Shown in pieces: positions 26,827 through 34,479 of a stretch of 64,000 bases of DNA. The DNA lies in NCBI RefSeq assembly GCF_030815085.1, contig NZ_JAUSWG010000004.1; one strand, given 5' to 3'. Position numbers and translations under genes: made by a program. This DNA is from Paraclostridium ghonii (GTDB taxonomy: Bacteria; Bacillota; Clostridia; Peptostreptococcales; Peptostreptococcaceae). Every line of letters begins with the position of its first letter. Position 1 is the stretch's first letter. The notes beneath the pieces are model-generated. The model made no database searches, was not told where the DNA came from, and worked only from the letters and a program-made list of their open reading frames with translations.

Positions 26827-27247
26827 TATTTTTATCACACCACTTTTTACAAATTCCTGCTTTCTTACTACATATAATATCTTCAGATGCGCAAGATGGA
26901 CATTTATGTTTATCCTGTTCATAATTGATTTCATATAATTCTCCACAATTGAAACACTTAAACTTACAAAAACTTGCCCTATAGTTACCACCATCAATTT
27001 TTATAGCTTTTCCATCTGTTAATGCTATTGCTACTTTTTTTATTATGTTTAGTTCAATAAATAAATTCAAGGATCTATAAATAGTTGCAAGACCTATATT
27101 CTTTTGTTTTAACTTGTCATGTATGTCTTTTGCGCTTAGATGATGGCTATCATTTATCATAACTTCTAATATTAATAGCTTTTGTGGTGTTGTTTTATGT
27201 CCATTTTTACTTATTATTTTTTTTAAATAATCCAAATTATAATTCAT
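26822..27247 (-). CDS. Fur-family regulator with atypical metal-binding residues
   Basis: The 141-residue protein has the Fur winged-helix (KTTPQKLLILEVM, AKDIHDKLKQKNIGLATIYRSL). In the dimerisation half the structural zinc cysteines are present (CFNCGELYEI and CPSCASEDI), but the histidine cluster that normally forms the regulatory metal site (HHH before LxC) reads YRASFCKFK. Further cysteines occur at the C-terminus (CSKKAGICKKWC). This suggests a cysteine-based or lost sensor site rather than ordinary Fur, Zur or PerR. It follows a broken NifX-like gene in the same direction. Targets cannot be inferred. Confidence 0.82.
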   Translation of the reverse strand: MNYNLDYLKKIISKNGHKTTPQKLLILEVMINDSHHLSAKDIHDKLKQKNIGLATIYRSLNLFIELNIIKKVAIALTDGKAIKIDGGNYRASFCKFKCFNCGELYEINYEQDKHKCPSCASEDIICSKKAGICKKWCDKNK

Positions 27248-27264
27248 AATTAATACCTTTTATT

Positions 27265-27501
27265 TTATTCATTACAGTGACCTTCGTGTGCATGCTCTGT
27301 ACATACAGAACGTGTTGATTTTAAGTTATCATTTTTATAATTTTTACAGCATCGTTATAATTTCCTTGAGCTCCAACTACTACTTTTATATCGTTTTGTT
27401 TAAATAATTGTTGTGCTGTTTCTTCCATACACCCAGATATTATAGTGCTTACATTTAATGCTTTTAAAAATAATGGTAAATATTCTGATTGCTATTTTCA
27501 T
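27265..27501 (-). pseudogene. Truncated dinitrogenase iron-molybdenum cofactor (NifX/NafY-like) family protein
   Basis: ATG 27501 with GGAGG starts MKIAI, then jumps directly into EYLPLFLKALNVSTIISGC, EETAQQLFKQNDIKVVVGAQG in another frame, and a third frame carries the His/Cys-rich tail STRSVCTEHAHEGHCNE ending at 27265. Intact proteins of this family are about 110-125 residues. About 35 residues after the first strand are missing, and at least two frame changes occur, so it is inactive. These proteins bind iron-sulfur or molybdenum cofactors. The rest of 27502-27687 holds the promoter region of the GntR gene. Confidence 0.7.
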
Positions 27502-27610
27502 AAAATATACCTCCATTTTCATTATTGGCATTTGCTAATTAAATATTAGCGCCCTTTTTAATTATTCTCAAACTCCAATAATTAAAAAAATAATATTTCC
27601 CATATGTAAA

Positions 27611-27624
27611 ATGTCTATAGACAT
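27611..27624. promoter_or_regulatory. Palindrome in the promoter region of the GntR-family gene
   Basis: ATGTCTATAGACAT is a perfect 14-bp palindrome 64 bp before the regulator's start codon and a plausible autoregulatory operator. Confidence 0.45.
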
Positions 27625-27687
27625 CTATTTACAATAGGTATACAATATTTAAGTGTTAGAATATATTTATATAAATTTGGAGGAATT

Positions 27688-28314
27688 ATGGAAAAATCAT
27701 GTACTATGCCTATATATCAAAAAATTGCTATAGATATAGCAAATAATATATGTAATGGTTATATATCTGAAGGAACTACACTTCATGGAAGGTCTGCTCT
27801 TGCTGGAAAATACAATGTATCTCCAGAAACAATCAGAAGGTCCGTAAAAATACTTGAAGATTTAAAAGTCGTTGAAAGTATAAAAGGTAAGGGTATTGTA
27901 GTGCTATCTCGTAATAAAGCTGAGTCTTTTTTAAAAAAATATCAAAATATAACAAATGTTTCTTCATATAAATCACAATTATCAGAACTTCTTAGTTCCA
28001 GAAGTAAATTAGAGTCTCAAATTCTAGAAACTATGAACAAGATAGTAGACTACTCCAGTAGACTGTCTACTGTAAACCCACTTGTTCCTTTTGAGTTTTT
28101 AATAAAATCCAATTGTAAACTGATAGGTAAAACCCCAGGTCAAACTAATTTTTGGCAAAATACTGGTGCAACTATTGTTGCTATTAAAAGAGATGATGAA
28201 CTTATAATTTCCCCTGGACCTTATATTGAGTTTTTGGAAAATGATATACTTATGGTTATCGGCGATACTAATATCAATATATCAGTTCCTATGTTTCTTT
28301 ATGAAAAACAATAG
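27688..28314 (+). CDS. GntR-family regulator with C-terminal RCK_C domain (BusR-like, c-di-AMP candidate)
   Basis: The 208-residue protein joins a GntR winged helix (MPIYQKIAIDIANNI... VSPETIRRSVKIL, residues 5-75), a coiled-coil linker (about 85-130) and a TrkA-C/RCK_C domain (about 130-205, with GKTPGQTNFWQNTGATIVAIKR and ILMVIGDT). This architecture is that of BusR of Lactococcus and Streptococcus, which binds c-di-AMP and represses betaine import. It is convergent with a BCCT betaine-type transporter, which supports an osmotic role. GGAGG precedes the ATG. Binding of c-di-AMP is inferred from architecture only. Confidence 0.82.
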   Translation: MEKSCTMPIYQKIAIDIANNICNGYISEGTTLHGRSALAGKYNVSPETIRRSVKILEDLKVVESIKGKGIVVLSRNKAESFLKKYQNITNVSSYKSQLSELLSSRSKLESQILETMNKIVDYSSRLSTVNPLVPFEFLIKSNCKLIGKTPGQTNFWQNTGATIVAIKRDDELIISPGPYIEFLENDILMVIGDTNINISVPMFLYEKQ

Positions 28315-28328
28315 TAAAAAAATTCACG

Positions 28329-28380
28329 AAAAAGGAGTATCTTAAAATGATCATATGATCATTTTAAGATACTCCTTTTT
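28329..28380. terminator. 52-bp perfect palindrome, bidirectional terminator
   Basis: Two 26-bp arms meet without spacer at 28354/28355 (centre TGATCATATGATCA), with A5 on one flank and T6 on the other. It separates the convergent BusR-like and BCCT genes and can terminate both. Confidence 0.85.
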
Positions 28381-28397
28381 TATTTTTAATAAGCTTC

Positions 28398-29927
28398 CTA
28401 TTGAACTTTAACTAAAGATTGCTTACGTCCTTTTTCACCTTCAAAATCTTTTTTTATTTCAAACTCATCTTTAAATTCTGCTTTTAATGCTTTTGTTATC
28501 GATACTATACTCACTATCATTATTATAGCAAATGGGAATGCCGAAACTATAGATACTGTTTGTAATGTCTCTAACCCTCCAGACATTAATATTACTAAAG
28601 CCAATAAGGCTTGTATTATACCCCACGTAATTTTCTTTTTATTACTTGGATTTAAGTCTCCATCAGATGTAAACATTCCAAGCACATAAGTAGCTGAATC
28701 TGCTGATGATATAAAGAATGTACATAATAATATCATAGCTATTAACGATAATATATTCCCAAATTGATAATTAGAAAACACTTTAAATAATGCTGTTTCA
28801 GTTACCATTGTTGCATCTTTAGCAAAGTCTAATCCTAAATTAATGCCTAATGTCCCAAAAACTGAAAACCACACTATACACGCTAATGCAGGTACTAAAG
28901 TTACTCCAACTATAAACTCTCTTATAGTTCTTCCTTTCGATATTCTGGCTATAAATATCCCAACAAAAGGTATCCATGCTATCCACAGAGCCCAATAAAA
29001 TATTCTCCACTGGCTAATCCACTCGCCTGTAGGATCCATATATAAACTTTGAGATATAAATTGCTCTATATATAATCCCATACCATTTGAGAAGTTTGTT
29101 ATAATATCCATCGTAGGTCCAATAATAGCAGCTCCTAATAGTAATGTAGCAGCTAAAGTTAGATTTATATTAGATAATAACTTTATCCCTTTGTCTAGTC
29201 CACTAGTAGAACTTTTTATATATAAAACAGTTGCTATAACTATTATAATTATTTGTAAATATATAGTATTTTTTATTCCAAACATGTATTCAAGTCCACC
29301 TGCAATTTGCATAGTTCCCATACCTAAGGATGTTGCTATTCCTGTTACTGTTGTAAATACAGCTAAAATATCTATAGTTTTTCCTACAGGCCCTTTTACA
29401 CCGTCTTCTCCTAGAATAGGTAAAAATACACTACTTATTAACCCTGGTGCATCTTTTCTAAATTGAAAATATGCTAATGACAATCCCATTATTGCATAAG
29501 CCGCCCACGGAGTTACTCCCCAGTGTATAAATGATTGTTGCATTGCAAAGTTTGTTGCATCTAAACTTCCTGATTCTAGTCCTATTGGATTTACAAAATG
29601 TTTCATAGGTTCTACTGCTCCGAAAAATACTAATCCTATTCCCATTCCTGCTCCAAATAACATAGAAAACCAAGATAAGTTACTAAATTCCGGTCTATCA
29701 GTATCTTTTCCTAATCTTATATTTCCATATTTACTAAAAATTAAAAAACCTGCAAATATAACTAATGCTAACATAACAATTAGATATACCCAGTTAAAAT
29801 TATTTACCACTATATTAAATCCTTTATTAGATATGTTCTTAAACATTGTAGGTGACACAAGACCTAATATTACAACTACACTGGTCAGTAATAAAGATAT
29901 ATTAAATACAATATTATTTTTTTTCAT
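28398..29927 (-). CDS. BCCT-family betaine/choline/carnitine transporter
   Basis: A 509-residue membrane protein with about 12 transmembrane segments. The BCCT signature around transmembrane segment 8 is present (FYWALWIAWIPFVGIFIARISKGRT), as are GAGMGIGLVFFGAVEP and the substrate-box tryptophans. It imports glycine betaine or similar compounds with Na+ or H+ for osmoprotection. ATG 29927 is preferred over TTG 29933 for spacing from GAGGAGG. The promoter at 30005-30033 carries repeated AGTTGTT sites, and a BusR-like regulator is encoded next door. Carnitine/gamma-butyrobetaine exchange is an alternative. Confidence 0.9.
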   Translation of the reverse strand: MKKNNIVFNISLLLTSVVVILGLVSPTMFKNISNKGFNIVVNNFNWVYLIVMLALVIFAGFLIFSKYGNIRLGKDTDRPEFSNLSWFSMLFGAGMGIGLVFFGAVEPMKHFVNPIGLESGSLDATNFAMQQSFIHWGVTPWAAYAIMGLSLAYFQFRKDAPGLISSVFLPILGEDGVKGPVGKTIDILAVFTTVTGIATSLGMGTMQIAGGLEYMFGIKNTIYLQIIIIVIATVLYIKSSTSGLDKGIKLLSNINLTLAATLLLGAAIIGPTMDIITNFSNGMGLYIEQFISQSLYMDPTGEWISQWRIFYWALWIAWIPFVGIFIARISKGRTIREFIVGVTLVPALACIVWFSVFGTLGINLGLDFAKDATMVTETALFKVFSNYQFGNILSLIAMILLCTFFISSADSATYVLGMFTSDGDLNPSNKKKITWGIIQALLALVILMSGGLETLQTVSIVSAFPFAIIMIVSIVSITKALKAEFKDEFEIKKDFEGEKGRKQSLVKVQ

Positions 29928-29959
29928 ACTCAACCTCCTCTATTTATTTCTATCGCAAA

Positions 29960-30025
29960 GTAACAACTTATTTTTTTAACAAAGTTTTTGCTTGTAACAA
30001 CTTAATTTTACCATAGAGTTGTTTC
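29960..30025. promoter_or_regulatory. Repeated operator-like half-sites at the BCCT promoter
   Basis: GTAACAACTTA occurs at 29960-29970 and 29994-30004, and an inverted, near-matching half-site GAGTTGTTTC at 30016-30025. Two of them flank the -10 hexamer as an inverted pair with a 14-base spacer. This fits binding by a dimer or tetramer such as a BusR-like protein. Confidence 0.5.
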
Positions 30026-30033
30026 TGATGCAA
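30005..30033 (-). promoter_or_regulatory. SigA-type promoter of the BCCT gene
   Basis: TTGCAT (30033-30028) and TAAAAT (30010-30005) on the minus strand with a 17-bp spacer, about 70-75 bases upstream of the ATG. Confidence 0.65.
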
Positions 30034-30079
30034 ATTTAAACTTAAATTATACTTTTAAATGAATGGTTCTATTTTAATA

Positions 30080-30115
30080 AAAAGGTTGAGTACAAAAATT
30101 TGTACTCAACCTTTT
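30080..30115 (-). terminator. Terminator of the first PIG-L gene
   Basis: AAAAGGTTGAGTACAAA and its complement form a 17-bp stem with two central bases; the stem covers the stop codon of the gene ending at 30114. Confidence 0.8.
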
Positions 30116-30899
30116 AATATCTACTCAATATTGATTTGTATTGAGGATCGTTATATAAATGATCGAAGTATTTATGAGATGATATATACCCTATCCCATA
30201 AAGTTGTTTTTTCTCATTTTTTATCCTATATGAGTTTAGTGCACCTTTTATTTTTGCTTTATCTTCAACAGTCTTTGATATATAAACGTCTCTTTTGTTT
30301 TTTGGAATATCTTTTAAATATGAAGGTTTTACAAAATACCTTGCATCTTTTACTTTTCCTTCATCACTGAGGTGTTTTAAGACTTCTCCATTTTTTCTAT
30401 GCATTGGATGATTATCATATTCATAGTGTTGAGCTATATGTGTTACACTATCAAATCTATTTTCAAATCCTAAGATAGTCTTCTCCATAAGATCATATTG
30501 AGGTTTTTTATCTTCACTTTTATCTGCTAAAATTATTATATTACTACTTTTTATACCTAAATGTTTTAAAGCATATTTAAATTCATTATTTCTTAAATTT
30601 TCTTTTTCTTTTCTATCTATACCTTTGAACTTTGGTATTTGATCAAATACATTAACACCTGACCCATCAGAAACTAGTACAATGTAAACATTATCTGCAC
30701 CGCATTTTTTTACAGCTTCTATTATTGCACTTCCCCCCCAAAGTACTTCATCATCTTGATGCTGAGGATAAAATACTACATTATCTCCAAATTTTTCATG
30801 TTCAAAATTCTCATCTTTAAATCCTTGAAATTTAACTCCAAATCCAATTATTAAAAAAATTATTATTAAAATTATTATTCTAACCCTTGCTTTTTTCAT
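30114..30899 (-). CDS. PIG-L/LmbE-family deacetylase, membrane-anchored, paralogue 1
   Basis: The 261-residue protein has an N-terminal hydrophobic anchor (RVRIIILIIIFLIIGFGV) and the zinc-dependent PIG-L motif PQHQDDEVLWGGSAI with ligands H and D/E, then HYEYDNHPMHR supplying the third His. Family members deacetylate N-acetylglucosamine in GlcNAc-PI, mycothiol precursors or other glycoconjugates. The anchor implies an extracytoplasmic site, so a cell-wall or surface-glycan substrate is likely. ATG 30899 behind GGTGG matches its paralogue's start. It is separated from paralogue 2 by about 400 bp holding repeats B and C. Confidence 0.85.
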   Translation of the reverse strand: MKKARVRIIILIIIFLIIGFGVKFQGFKDENFEHEKFGDNVVFYPQHQDDEVLWGGSAIIEAVKKCGADNVYIVLVSDGSGVNVFDQIPKFKGIDRKEKENLRNNEFKYALKHLGIKSSNIIILADKSEDKKPQYDLMEKTILGFENRFDSVTHIAQHYEYDNHPMHRKNGEVLKHLSDEGKVKDARYFVKPSYLKDIPKNKRDVYISKTVEDKAKIKGALNSYRIKNEKKQLYGIGYISSHKYFDHLYNDPQYKSILSRY

Positions 30900-31014
30900 C
30901 TTGTTCACCACCTAGCGTTGTTGTCAAAAAACATATGATTTGCTACTAAGTGTACTTATTTTTTCACTCTTATTTATAAATATTCATTTCTTCTGCAATT
31001 GACACCATTAAATA

Positions 31015-31061
31015 AAAAATTCGCTCCGCTCATGTCGCCAACGACTTCGTCCGTTGCTCAA
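31015..31061 (-). repeat. GC-rich dispersed repeat, copy B (internally deleted)
   Basis: On the minus strand this reads TTGAGCAACGGAC, then GTCGTTGG and GACATGAGCGGAGCGAA, matching copy A with two internal gaps. It lies upstream of PIG-L paralogue 1. The remaining unassigned sequence in 30900-31254 is AT-rich spacer. Confidence 0.7.
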
Positions 31062-31154
31062 AATGTCATTTTTTACTTTCACCAAGATACTAATATAACT
31101 ATACTTCATAAGTTATCCACAAATACTCGTTAATCATAAATTCCTTAAGCGTAA

Positions 31155-31243
31155 AAAATCCGCTTAACTTGAGCGACTATGTCTTCGAACCACTTTGTGT
31201 GTCCGACGACCTTTTAAAAAAGATCCGCTGATCAAGTTTATAA
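31155..31243 (-). repeat. GC-rich dispersed repeat, copy C (full length)
   Basis: On the minus strand it aligns with copy A along its whole length without large gaps: shared blocks include ATAAACTTGA, AGGTCGT, AAGTGGTTCG, AGAC, TAGTCGCTCAAG and AAGCG. Identity is about three quarters by eye. It follows the terminator of PIG-L paralogue 2. Confidence 0.75.
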
Positions 31244-31253
31244 GTTAAAAATA

Positions 31254-31294
31254 AAAAAACTACTTAAAATGTATAAATTTTAAGTAGTTTTTTT
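31254..31294 (-). terminator. Terminator of the second PIG-L gene
   Basis: Perfect 17-bp arms (AAAAAAACTACTTAAAA and complement) with a seven-base loop ending two bases before the stop codon of the gene at 31296. Confidence 0.85.
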
Positions 31295-31295
31295 A

Positions 31296-32081
31296 CTAAT
31301 AAATACTCAATACTGATGTATATTGAGGATCATTATATAAATGATTAAAGTATTTACGTGTTGATATATATCCAATTCCATAAAGTTGCTTTTTTTCATT
31401 TTTTATTTTGTATGCATCTAAAGCACCTTTTACTTTTGATTTATCTTCTTCAGTATTAGATGTATATACCTCTATTTTATCTTCTGGTATATCTTTTACA
31501 TATGCCGGTTTTACAAAATATCTAGCATCTTTAACTTTTCCTTCATCGCTAAGCCTTTTTAAAACTTTTCCATTTTCTCTATGCATCGGATGATTATCGT
31601 ATTTATGATGTTGAGCAACATGCGTCACGCTATCAAATTCTTTTTCAAAATCTAATATAGTTTTCTCCATTAAATCAAAATGATTCCCTTGATGTTTTGT
31701 TTCATCCGCTAATATTCTTATGTTACTACTTTTTACACCTAAGCTATTTAATGCTGCTTTAAATTCATTATTTCTTAAAATTTTCTTTTCGTTTCTACTT
31801 ATACCCTTAAATTGTGGAAGCTGATTAAATACATTAACTCCTGATCCATCGGAAATTAATACAACATAAACATTGTCTGCTCCGCACTCTTTTATTGCTT
31901 TTGTAATTGCACTAGCTCCCCATAAAGTTTCATCATCTTGGTGTTGAGGGTAAAATACTACATGCTGTTTAAATGCTTTATTTTCTTGTTCTTCATTTTC
32001 TCCATATATAAACTTAGCTCCAAGGCCTATAATTAAAGTTATTATAATAACTATACATACTTTAAATATTTTTTTATCCAT
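31296..32081 (-). CDS. PIG-L/LmbE-family deacetylase, membrane-anchored, paralogue 2
   Basis: The 261-residue protein is colinear with paralogue 1 and clearly similar along its length (shared QHQDDE, GSGVNVF, LRNNEFK, DARYFVKP, YGIGYIS, HLYNDPQY). An N-terminal hydrophobic anchor is followed by PQHQDDETLWGASAI and HHKYDNHPMHR, so all zinc ligands are kept. Both copies have a GGTGGTG ribosome site and their own terminator, so they are independent units from a tandem duplication. Extracytoplasmic deacetylation of a wall or surface sugar is inferred. Divergence is spread along the protein rather than in the active site. Confidence 0.85.
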   Translation of the reverse strand: MDKKIFKVCIVIIITLIIGLGAKFIYGENEEQENKAFKQHVVFYPQHQDDETLWGASAITKAIKECGADNVYVVLISDGSGVNVFNQLPQFKGISRNEKKILRNNEFKAALNSLGVKSSNIRILADETKHQGNHFDLMEKTILDFEKEFDSVTHVAQHHKYDNHPMHRENGKVLKRLSDEGKVKDARYFVKPAYVKDIPEDKIEVYTSNTEEDKSKVKGALDAYKIKNEKKQLYGIGYISTRKYFNHLYNDPQYTSVLSIY

Positions 32082-32214
32082 ATTTGCACCACCTACTATC
32101 TTTATAATGTATATTATCTTTAAGTATTAATGGTACACTTTTTTATCATATTTTTCTATATTTTGTAGTTCTTTGTTACGTTATTGTAATATTTTGCAAT
32201 TTCCCCTGCATTTT

Positions 32215-32985
32215 TTATTTTATATAATTTTCGATTTTATATGGTTCAAAAGGCTCTTTTTTAAATAAAATAGCATTTGTAGGACATTTATGTATGCACT
32301 TTTCACAACCTATACACTTATCGTAAAACTCTATGTTTTTATATTTCATAACTATATTATTAGTTGGACATTCAAATTCACATAACTTGCAATTTATACA
32401 TTTTTTTTCATCTACAGAAAAGTTTCTCTTTGCATATTTTTTTGCATAAATTAAAAAACTATCATAAACTAATTTTGTTCCAATAGTTCTTTTTTTATAA
32501 TTTATATTACTTCTTTTGTCGTTTATAAAATCGTTGACTATGTTATTTACTTTATTTGGTGCGCAGTTTAATATTTTCATTATTTCATCATCTGTATTTT
32601 TTTTGAAAAACTTATGGTAATAATTATTAGGCATTTGTATAGATGTATTTATAACTACGTCTAACCCTTTTTTATTTAATAATTTTGCCAAATAAACTCT
32701 ACCCTCACTATGCTTATCTCCTGCTAATGTATGATATACTATACATTTTTTAGGTTCATTTGGTATATTTTTATTTATCCAATTTGTAAGTATTTTCGGT
32801 AACATCTCTGCATGTATAGGTCCTCCAAATACATAAAAATCATATTCCTTTTTTAAACTTTCTTCTTTTTCTATATTTATAAGATCTAAACTTATACTCT
32901 CTTTTTCAAATTTTTCTTTAAAAATCTCAGCTATATACTTTGAATTTCCAGTTCCTGAAAAAAATACAACAGCTCCGTTTTTCAT
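32215..32985 (-). CDS. Flavodoxin-like plus 2x[4Fe-4S] ferredoxin fusion (EFR1 family)
   Basis: The 256-residue protein has an N-terminal flavodoxin-like domain with the FMN phosphate loop FSGTGNSKYIA (about residues 9-19) and a C-terminal bacterial ferredoxin domain with two CxxCxxCxxxCP clusters (CINCKLCEFECP and CIGCEKCIHKCP, about 190-240). Such EFR1 proteins are common in anaerobic Firmicutes and move electrons between low-potential donors and flavoproteins in the cytosol; their partners are mostly unknown. AAGGTGTGA precedes the ATG. It stands alone between the PIG-L pair and pepV. Confidence 0.9.
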   Translation of the reverse strand: MKNGAVVFFSGTGNSKYIAEIFKEKFEKESISLDLINIEKEESLKKEYDFYVFGGPIHAEMLPKILTNWINKNIPNEPKKCIVYHTLAGDKHSEGRVYLAKLLNKKGLDVVINTSIQMPNNYYHKFFKKNTDDEIMKILNCAPNKVNNIVNDFINDKRSNINYKKRTIGTKLVYDSFLIYAKKYAKRNFSVDEKKCINCKLCEFECPTNNIVMKYKNIEFYDKCIGCEKCIHKCPTNAILFKKEPFEPYKIENYIK

Positions 32986-33029
32986 AAATAGTCACACCTT
33001 CCTTTTAATTATTATTTATTTTTATTATA

Positions 33030-33064
33030 AATAAGGAACCCTTTAAAAACAAAGGTTCCTTATT
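33030..33064 (-). terminator. Terminator of pepV
   Basis: AATAAGGAACC and GGTTCCTTATT arms with additional CTTT/AAAG pairing and a short A-rich loop, 15 bases after the pepV stop codon. Confidence 0.75.
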
Positions 33065-33078
33065 TATTAGATATTAAA

Positions 33079-34422
33079 CTATCTAGTTAATTCATATAAT
33101 GTAAGTGCATAAATTTCAGTTGCTTTTATCATATCTTTTATTTCAACATATTCATTTGGTTGGTGTTCTGTCTTTTCTCCCCAAGGAAAAATTGCCCCGA
33201 ATGCTACACAGTTATCTATAGCTCTTGCATAAGTAGCTCCTCCAGATGTCATAGGAGTTGAATCACATCTTGTTTCTTTTTCATATATTTTTCTTAAAGT
33301 TTTTATTAAAAAGTGATCTTCAGGTATGTATATTGATTTAAGCCAATCAAATTCAATATATTTTAATCCATATTCACTAGCTTTTTTACTTAATGCATTT
33401 ACAAATAGATCTTTTTCTACTGTAACAGGTATTCTAACATCTAAATAAATTTTTTCATCATTTTGATTAAAATCAACTTTACCTAAGTTAAATGTTAACT
33501 TTCCTGATATATCTTCACAGTTTGGTAATATAGAACTTGCATGTGCATCTTCTTTTATTACCTCAGCTATAAAATCTATTGCAGGAGTACTTACCCCAGT
33601 ATTCTTAATAGCCATACATAATCTAGATATAGAATTTATACCTTCATTACATTTTTGTGAATGTACACTTTTACCAATTACTGTTATCTTGTTGTCCTCT
33701 TTTTTATAATCAAATTCTAGTCTATCTAATTCACATTCTAATTCATGTAAATTAATACTATCGTATGTAGCTTTACTTGGAACAGCATTGAATGCATCCC
33801 CTGCTTTTAAACTAACTTTTGAAGGTTTATTTGAAGATAATATACATTGTAATAATCCCTTTTCAGCGTTTATACATGGAAATTCACTATCTGGAGTAAA
33901 TCCAAAGCTAGGTATCTCTTCTTTATTTTCGTTGTATTTAGCCATATCTCTCCATAAAGTTTCTTCATCTGTTCCAAAGATAAATCTTACTCTTTTATTT
34001 AACTTAAAACCTGCATCTAGTATTGATTTTACTGCATATATAGCTGATATAGTAGGTCCTTTATCATCTTGTGTTCCTCTACCATAAAGTTTGCCATCTA
34101 TTATAGTCCCTTTAAATGGTTCTACATTCCATGCACTTAAATCTCCAGCTGGAACTACATCTAAATGTCCTAATATACCTACTAATTCTTCGCCTTCCCC
34201 TATTTCTGCATATCCATAATATCCTTCTTTATCTTTATAAGTTTTGAATCCTAGCTTATCACATAGGTTTAGCATATGATTTAGTGCATTATCTATATCT
34301 TTTCCAAATGGATATTCTTTACTTTCTTCCCCTATTACACTTGGAATCTGTACACTTTCAATAATTGCATTAATCATTTCATCTTTAATGTTTTCAACAC
34401 TTTTTACAATTTTATCTCTCAT
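33079..34422 (-). CDS. pepV: Dipeptidase PepV (M20 family)
   Basis: The 447-residue zinc aminopeptidase has the M20 metal ligands in order: His in LGHLDVVPAG (about 86), Asp in GRGTQDDKGP (about 117), catalytic Glu in DEET (about 152), Asp in TPDSEFP (about 177) and the C-terminal His in EHQPNEY. The insertion (lid) domain and length are typical of PepV/Sapep. It hydrolyses dipeptides in the cytosol, the last step of peptide nutrient use. AAAGGATTAGGG precedes the ATG; it is monocistronic. Confidence 0.93.
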   Translation of the reverse strand: MRDKIVKSVENIKDEMINAIIESVQIPSVIGEESKEYPFGKDIDNALNHMLNLCDKLGFKTYKDKEGYYGYAEIGEGEELVGILGHLDVVPAGDLSAWNVEPFKGTIIDGKLYGRGTQDDKGPTISAIYAVKSILDAGFKLNKRVRFIFGTDEETLWRDMAKYNENKEEIPSFGFTPDSEFPCINAEKGLLQCILSSNKPSKVSLKAGDAFNAVPSKATYDSINLHELECELDRLEFDYKKEDNKITVIGKSVHSQKCNEGINSISRLCMAIKNTGVSTPAIDFIAEVIKEDAHASSILPNCEDISGKLTFNLGKVDFNQNDEKIYLDVRIPVTVEKDLFVNALSKKASEYGLKYIEFDWLKSIYIPEDHFLIKTLRKIYEKETRCDSTPMTSGGATYARAIDNCVAFGAIFPWGEKTEHQPNEYVEIKDMIKATEIYALTLYELTR

Positions 34423-34479
34423 ATTCCCTAATCCTTTCTTAAAACATAACTTTAATTATAATTATACCAATTTATATTT

